Assembly: GCF_007954405.1 (NCBI RefSeq) | Contig: NZ_CP042344.1 | Span: 1-64,000, forward strand | Source of the DNA: Comamonas flocculans | GTDB lineage: Bacteria; Pseudomonadota; Gammaproteobacteria; Burkholderiales; Burkholderiaceae_C | Direction: 5' to 3' | Length of the DNA: 64,000 nt | Shown here: one piece after another, positions 59,675 through 64,000 of the stretch | How positions within the stretch are numbered: position 1 is the first letter of the stretch | Layout of the letters: each line of letters begins with the position of its first letter | Notes under the pieces: generated by a model | What the model saw: only the letters and a program-made list of their open reading frames with translations | What the model was told of the DNA's origin: nothing | Databases searched by the model: none | Made by a program: the position numbers and the translations under genes

Positions 59675-60340
59675 ATGAACCAGGCATCGATACAGGCATT
59701 CTTTGCCACGCTCAAGGCGGCCAACCCCCACCCCGTGACCGAGCTGCAATACACCAACGTGTTCGAGCTGCTGGCCGCCGTGCTGCTGTCGGCGCAGGCG
59801 ACCGACGTGGGCGTGAACAAGGCCACGCGCCGGCTCTTTCCGGTGGCCAACACGCCGGCGGCCATCGTGGCGCTGGGCCTGCCGAGGCTTGAAGACTACC
59901 TGCGCACCATAGGGCTGTATCGCACCAAGGCGAAGAATTTGATGCAGACCTGCCAGCTCCTGCTCGAGCGCCATGGCGGGCGGGTGCCGCGCACGCGCGA
60001 AGCCCTGGAGGCGCTGCCGGGCGTGGGGCGCAAGACGGCCAACGTGGTGCTCAACGTGGCCTTCGGCGAGCCCACGATGGCGGTGGACACGCACATCTTT
60101 CGCGTCAGCAACCGCACCGGCCTCGCGCCCGGCAAGACGCCCCTGGCCGTGGAGCTCAAGCTGCTCAGCCGCGTGCCGCCCGAATACCTGCCCGACGCGC
60201 ACCATTGGCTGATCCTGCATGGCCGCTACGTCTGCCAGGCCCGCTTGCCGCGCTGCTGGGAATGCAGCGTCGCGCCTTGGTGCGACTACCGGCCCAAGAG
60301 CATCGCGCCACAGGCGCGGGCGAATCAGACGACAAGCTGA
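59675..60340 (+). CDS. nth: endonuclease III
   Basis: The 221-residue base-excision enzyme removes oxidised pyrimidines and nicks the abasic site. The helix-hairpin-helix LPGVGRKTANVV carries catalytic Lys120, and Asp138 is in AVDTHIFRV. The [4Fe-4S] ligands Cys187, Cys194, Cys197 and Cys203 keep the E. coli numbering. Start ATG 59675 matches the family. Its 3' end overlaps convergent gshA by 16 bases. Confidence 0.97.
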   Translation: MNQASIQAFFATLKAANPHPVTELQYTNVFELLAAVLLSAQATDVGVNKATRRLFPVANTPAAIVALGLPRLEDYLRTIGLYRTKAKNLMQTCQLLLERHGGRVPRTREALEALPGVGRKTANVVLNVAFGEPTMAVDTHIFRVSNRTGLAPGKTPLAVELKLLSRVPPEYLPDAHHWLILHGRYVCQARLPRCWECSVAPWCDYRPKSIAPQARANQTTS

Positions 60341-61860
60341 TCCTCGGCCATGTAGCGCACCAGCCAGTCCTCGAAGTTCAGCGTGTCGGCCTCTTCCATG
60401 GCGCGCTGGCGCACGAAGGAATCGCTCGCCAGCTGGCAATAGTGCTGCTCCTGCGCCCGCGTCCAGGGGCTGGAGAGCAGCATCTGGCGCGCGGTCAGCG
60501 AACGCGTGGTAGCAAAGGCGATGTAGTCGTTGTCGTGCAGACCGGTGATTTCGGCCAGCACGCGCGCCGAGGGCGTCGCTTCGGGACGCTGCAGCAGCGC
60601 ACGCGCCTCATTCAGCGCCAGGCCGTATTCGGCGGTGTCCAGCAGCGCGTCCAGGCGATCGGCGATCGGCACGCACTCGTCTAGCACCTGCGCGGCCCAG
60701 TCCACCAGCATGGGCTGTTCCTGTCCGCGGCTCAGGCGCAGGCCGGGTTCGCGCCCGCGTTCGGCCGTCAGATGCTGGTTGTGCTTGAGGGCGCTGATTT
60801 CCTCGGGCGTATCGGGCGGGCTGTCCGAGAGCAGGCAGTGCAGCAGGAACACGTCCAGCACGCGCATGGCCTGCATGCTGATGCCGGTGGGCACCAGCGG
60901 GTTGATGTCCATCAGGCGCACTTCCACGTACTCGACGCCGCGCTCACGCAGCGCATGCAGCGGACGTTCGCCGCTGCGCACCGTGCGCTTGGCGCGTATC
61001 GTGCCGTAGAACTCGTTCTCGATCTGCAGCAGGCTGGTGCCCAGCTGGTTGTAGTCGCCCCCGAGGCTGCGCACGCCCATGGCCTCATAGGCCGGATAGG
61101 GCTGGGTCAGCGCGTCGTAGAGCGACGCGGCAAAGCCCTGCAGGCCGTTGTAGCTCACCGCCAGACTCGCCTGGGCATCGCTCTGGTAGCCCAGGCGCCC
61201 CATGCGCAGCGAGGTCGCATGCGGCAGGCCCATGCCCCGCCTGCCGTCGCCCAGCGGCTGCAGGCCGTGCTCGCGCCCGCGCACGAAGCAGGGCGCAAGC
61301 GCGGGCGATGCGCCAAACAGGTACAGCAGCACGAAGGAATGGCGGCGGAAGTTGCGGATCAGGCCGAAATACTCATCCGTGCCCACACCCGGCAGCGACC
61401 AGTTGTAGTGGATGCCCGCAATGGTCTGCATGCGCCGACCGTAGCGATGGCCCAGGCCCATGCGGTAGACGCTCTTGGCGCGCCCGATGTTGGATGAGCC
61501 ATAGCGCCCCAGCGGGATGGTCTCGTCGGGCGGCAGGCGACACGGCATGCTGGCGTTCCAGAGGATTTCGGGCTCAACCTGGCGCGCCAGCACCTGCTCC
61601 ACCGCCTGGTGCAGCTCGGCCAGCTCGGCGGCGCAGTCCTGCACGCTCGCATGGGGCCGGGTGATGAGTTCCAGCAGCGATTCGCTGTAGTCCGTGGTGA
61701 TGCTCGGGTGCGTGAGCGCCGCACCCAGCGCGCCCGGGTGCGGCGTGAGCGCCAGCTGGCCGCTGGGCAGCACGCGCAGACCTTCTTTTTCTATGCCCCG
61801 GCGCATGCCGCGCAGGCGCTCGGCGCCCAGCGCCGCAATGCGCGCTTGCAATGTGCTCAT
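60325..61860 (-). CDS. gshA: glutamate-cysteine ligase
   Basis: This enzyme of 511 residues makes gamma-glutamylcysteine, the first step of glutathione synthesis, using ATP. It matches the E. coli GshA type: MRRGIEKEGLRVLPSG near 19, SITTDYSESLLELIT, ASMPCRLP, YGSSNIGRAKSVYRMGLGHR, QTIAGIHYNWSLP, LQIENEFYGTIRAKR and GVEYVEVRLMDINP. ATG 61860 is used; an ATG at 61872 would add MHQT, and neither has a clear ribosome site. It lies 98 bases after the SDR gene on the same strand. The stop overlaps nth. Confidence 0.95.
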   Translation of the reverse strand: MSTLQARIAALGAERLRGMRRGIEKEGLRVLPSGQLALTPHPGALGAALTHPSITTDYSESLLELITRPHASVQDCAAELAELHQAVEQVLARQVEPEILWNASMPCRLPPDETIPLGRYGSSNIGRAKSVYRMGLGHRYGRRMQTIAGIHYNWSLPGVGTDEYFGLIRNFRRHSFVLLYLFGASPALAPCFVRGREHGLQPLGDGRRGMGLPHATSLRMGRLGYQSDAQASLAVSYNGLQGFAASLYDALTQPYPAYEAMGVRSLGGDYNQLGTSLLQIENEFYGTIRAKRTVRSGERPLHALRERGVEYVEVRLMDINPLVPTGISMQAMRVLDVFLLHCLLSDSPPDTPEEISALKHNQHLTAERGREPGLRLSRGQEQPMLVDWAAQVLDECVPIADRLDALLDTAEYGLALNEARALLQRPEATPSARVLAEITGLHDNDYIAFATTRSLTARQMLLSSPWTRAQEQHYCQLASDSFVRQRAMEEADTLNFEDWLVRYMAEDQLVV

Positions 61861-61958
61861 GGTTTGGTGCATGCCGGTTTCAGGAAGGTGCGAAACTTAG
61901 CACGCCAGGCCAGGGCGCGAGGCCGCGGGTGGCAATCACCTGCAGGCACCCCCGGTCT

Positions 61959-62867
61959 TCAGCGCACGCCCGCGCCAGCCTTGCCCAGTTCGTGCATTGC
62001 CTGGGCCTGGCCGCTGTCCGGCACCTGCTGACCCTCGGGCGCCAGCACGGCCTGCAAGCGCTGGGCCAGTGCCTCGGGCACCTGCGCGCCGGTGCCGAGG
62101 TGGATGCCCTGGGTGAGCGTGATGTGCGCGGCCTCGAAGCTGCCGGCGCCGGCACACAGAATGGTGCGCGTGGGCGCACTCTCATGCACCAGCACCAGCA
62201 TCGCGGGCACGACGGCGGCAGGCGCCAGCTGCTGCAGCGCGCCCTCGGTCATCAGACCCTCGGTCATGCGCGTGGCAGCCGTCGGCGCCAGGGCGTTGAC
62301 GCGGATGCCGTACTTCGCGCCTTCGATGCCCAGGGTCTGCATCAGACCGACCTGCGCGAGCTTGGCCGCGCCGTAGTTGGCCTGCCCGAAGTTGCCGTAC
62401 AGCCCGGTCGACGAGGTGGTCATGAGGATGCGCCCGTACTGCTGCGCCTGCATCAGCGGCCACACCGCCTTGCAGCAGTGCGCTGCGCCCATGAGATGCA
62501 CGTCGACAACCAGGCGGAAGTCTTCCATCGACATCTTCGCAAACGACTTGTCGCGCAGGATGCCGGCGTTGTTCACCAATATGTCCACCCTGCCCCAGGC
62601 GTCGGCGGCCTGTTGCACCATGGCCTGCACCGCGGCGAAGTCCGTGACCGAGGCGCCATTGACCATGGCCTCGCCACCGGCCGCGCGGATCTGCTCGACC
62701 ACCTGCTGCGCCGCCGACACCGAATGGCCACTGCCATCGACCGCCGCCCCGAGATCGTTGACCAGCACCTTGGCGCCGCGCGCCGCCAGCGCCAGCGCAT
62801 GCTCGCGCCCCAGGCCGCCGCCGGCGCCCGTTACGATGGCCACCCGTCCCGTGAAATCCAGACCCAT
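61959..62867 (-). CDS. SDR dehydrogenase, (3R)-hydroxyacyl-CoA type
   Basis: The 302-residue short-chain dehydrogenase has the cofactor motif VTGAGGGLGREHALAL (about 13-28), LVNDLGAAVDG, NNAGILRDKSF, and the catalytic Ser and YxxxK region (STGLYGNFGQANYGAAK). The LGREHALAL and NDLG-G-SVSAAQ pattern matches the dehydrogenase part of the multifunctional beta-oxidation enzyme type 2. The tail after about 230 (AHITLTQGIHLGTGAQVPE) adds a short extra domain. A (3R)-hydroxyacyl-CoA substrate is likely but not proved. It is divergent from the Nudix gene. Confidence 0.88.
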   Translation of the reverse strand: MGLDFTGRVAIVTGAGGGLGREHALALAARGAKVLVNDLGAAVDGSGHSVSAAQQVVEQIRAAGGEAMVNGASVTDFAAVQAMVQQAADAWGRVDILVNNAGILRDKSFAKMSMEDFRLVVDVHLMGAAHCCKAVWPLMQAQQYGRILMTTSSTGLYGNFGQANYGAAKLAQVGLMQTLGIEGAKYGIRVNALAPTAATRMTEGLMTEGALQQLAPAAVVPAMLVLVHESAPTRTILCAGAGSFEAAHITLTQGIHLGTGAQVPEALAQRLQAVLAPEGQQVPDSGQAQAMHELGKAGAGVR

Positions 62868-62960
62868 GATGCACGCCTCCTTCATCAAGTTGTACGCATT
62901 GCGATCGGCGCAATGTAAGCCAGCACCGGCACGCCGGCCGTCGCGCGCAGGACGCCCGGC

Positions 62961-63839
62961 ATGACGGCGCCCGACAAGCTGGCGCAGCCGCGCCCCGCCG
63001 CCACCATCGTGCTGCTGCGCGACAGCCCCGAGGGTCTGCAGACCCTGCTGCTGCAGCGCAATGCGGCGCTGGCCAACATGGCGGGCATGTTCGTCTTCCC
63101 TGGTGGCAAGCTGGAACACAGCGACTCGGACGCGCACAGCTTCGGCCTGCTTGACGAAACCCTGCCTGCGCTGCAAGCCCGCCTGGGCGAGCCCGGCACG
63201 GACGCCGCCATGGCCGCCGGACTGCACGTGGCGGCGCTGCGCGAAGCGCTGGAAGAATGCGGCCTGCTGCTGGCCGACGCCGGCAGCACGGGCGCACAGT
63301 TCGACAACCTGCGCGCGCGCCGCCTGCTGGCCGAAGGCCTGGGCTTCGCCCAGGTGCTGACGCAATTGCAGCTGCGCATGGCCACGCGCGCGCTGGTGCC
63401 CTGGTCGCGCTGGATCACCCCCGCCACGCCGGTGCTGCGCACCCGCCGCTTTGACGCACGCTTCTTTCTTGCCCGGGCACCGGCCGGCCAGGAGGCGCTG
63501 CACGACGCCCAGGAGACCACGGCCAGCCTGTGGAGCACGCCGCAGAGCGCGCTGCAGCACTACCGCGACGGGCACATCGAGCTGGCACCGCCGCAAATCA
63601 TGAGCCTCGCTCATCTGTGCCGCTACGCCAGTGCAAGCCAGGCGCTGGCCGCCGCGCGCGAGCGCCTGGCGCCCGCCATCGCGCCGGAGATCTACCAGGA
63701 GGGCGACACCCAGGTGCTGTGCTACCCGGGCGACGCGCGCCATTCCGTCAAGGAGCGCGCCCTGCCCGGCCCCACGCGGCTGTACCGCCAGGGCCGGCTG
63801 TTTCTGCCGGCCGCAGGTTTCGACGCCTTGCTACGCTGA
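62961..63839 (+). CDS. NUDT19-like Nudix hydrolase
   Basis: The 292-residue protein has a Nudix domain with a long insert inside the Nudix box: FVFPGGKLEHSD near 45-56 is split from AALREALEECGLLL near 94-107. This split box is the mark of the NUDT7/NUDT19 coenzyme A diphosphatase group. Such enzymes cut acyl-CoA or CoA. Facing the SDR gene, which also looks acyl-CoA related, supports a fatty-acid or CoA role, but this is inference. The frame ends one base before the next, convergent gene. Confidence 0.85.
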   Translation: MTAPDKLAQPRPAATIVLLRDSPEGLQTLLLQRNAALANMAGMFVFPGGKLEHSDSDAHSFGLLDETLPALQARLGEPGTDAAMAAGLHVAALREALEECGLLLADAGSTGAQFDNLRARRLLAEGLGFAQVLTQLQLRMATRALVPWSRWITPATPVLRTRRFDARFFLARAPAGQEALHDAQETTASLWSTPQSALQHYRDGHIELAPPQIMSLAHLCRYASASQALAAARERLAPAIAPEIYQEGDTQVLCYPGDARHSVKERALPGPTRLYRQGRLFLPAAGFDALLR

Positions 63840-64000
63840 TCAGGGCGCGCCGCCGTAGTCCACCGCGCGGCTGTAGCGCGGGTCCTTGTGCCAGGCCCAG
63901 TAGGTCTCGGTGATGCGTCGGGTCAGCGGCCCGGGCGCACCGCTGCCCACGGGCTGGCCATCGAGCTCGGTCACGGGCAGCACCCCGCCGGCGGAGCTGG
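63840..64000 (-). CDS. class IV aminotransferase, C-terminal end
   Basis: This open frame runs off the right edge; only the last 53 codons are seen. They read SSAGGVLPVTELDGQPVGSG, then GPLTRRITETYWAWHKDPRY and a short end. The S-AGG-PVT pattern and the following PLTRRI match the C-terminus of branched-chain/D-amino-acid (class IV) aminotransferases, where the first motif holds the PLP phosphate. The substrate cannot be judged. The stop lies next to the Nudix gene stop. Confidence 0.8.
   Translation of the reverse strand, partial: SSAGGVLPVTELDGQPVGSGAPGPLTRRITETYWAWHKDPRYSRAVDYGGAP

Overview
The window reads as ordinary chromosome of a GC-rich betaproteobacterium, most likely order Burkholderiales, family Comamonadaceae. 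The evidence is a pyruvate dehydrogenase cluster whose E3 subunit carries its own lipoyl domain, a fused AroA-cytidylate kinase, the order gyrA-serC-pheA-tyrA-aroA/cmk-rpsA-ihfB-lapA-lapB, small SRP RNA next to dnaX, and a dispersed short palindromic repeat that I associate from memory with this family. I see no phage, transposase, plasmid, CRISPR or defence island. Genes are densely packed; no gene-free stretch exceeds about 270 bases.

Layout. 1-3.0 kb: the end of an epimerase, a DUF4124 protein, a Gly/Tyr-rich lipoprotein and a class III CoA-transferase. 3.1-6.0 kb: tRNA-Leu(CAA), the cysM-Nudix-tusA operon and an HDOD protein behind a clear sigma-70 promoter. 6.1-12.4 kb: the pyruvate dehydrogenase operon aceE-aceF-lpdA (minus strand), divergent from a FixL/FixJ-like two-component pair (12.5-15.7 kb). 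15.7-21.9 kb: folD, a prlC-type oligopeptidase, a secreted glutaredoxin-like protein, rpiA and pyrD. 21.9-26.1 kb: a general amino-acid ABC transporter (aapJQMP). 26.3-31.6 kb: tRNA-Val(CAC), then on the minus strand uvrB and the set iscR-iscS-iscU-like-dnaQ. 31.7-38.8 kb: an aromatic/aspartate aminotransferase, mutS, recR, ybaB, dnaX and SRP RNA. 38.8-51.4 kb: an OmpA-family protein, gyrA, the serine/aromatic amino-acid block, rpsA, ihfB and lapAB. 51.5-57.6 kb: a complete Mrp cation/proton antiporter operon with A and B fused. 57.6-64 kb: NsrR, SlyX, an aminotransferase, nth, gshA, an SDR dehydrogenase, a Nudix hydrolase and the end of a class IV aminotransferase.

How the genes work together. 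The iscR promoter carries an IscR-type site and a perfect FNR-type site, so Fe-S cluster assembly appears tied to cluster status and oxygen. The IscU-like protein made from that operon has lost all three cluster-ligating cysteines. gyrA, rpsA and ihfB sit with serine, aromatic amino-acid and CMP kinase genes in a growth-linked block. recR, ybaB and dnaX form the common recombination/replication cluster.

The most interesting points are regulatory or structural rather than a new system: the cysteine-free IscU paralogue; a run of ten A in dnaX with immediate stops in both other frames, predicting tau and gamma forms; an 11-base tandem repeat at the ihfB start that makes a chain of four-codon mini-ORFs overlapping as ATGA; and short palindromic repeats accepted in frame inside mutS, aroA and probably lpdA. 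All calls rest on reading the sequence without database searches.
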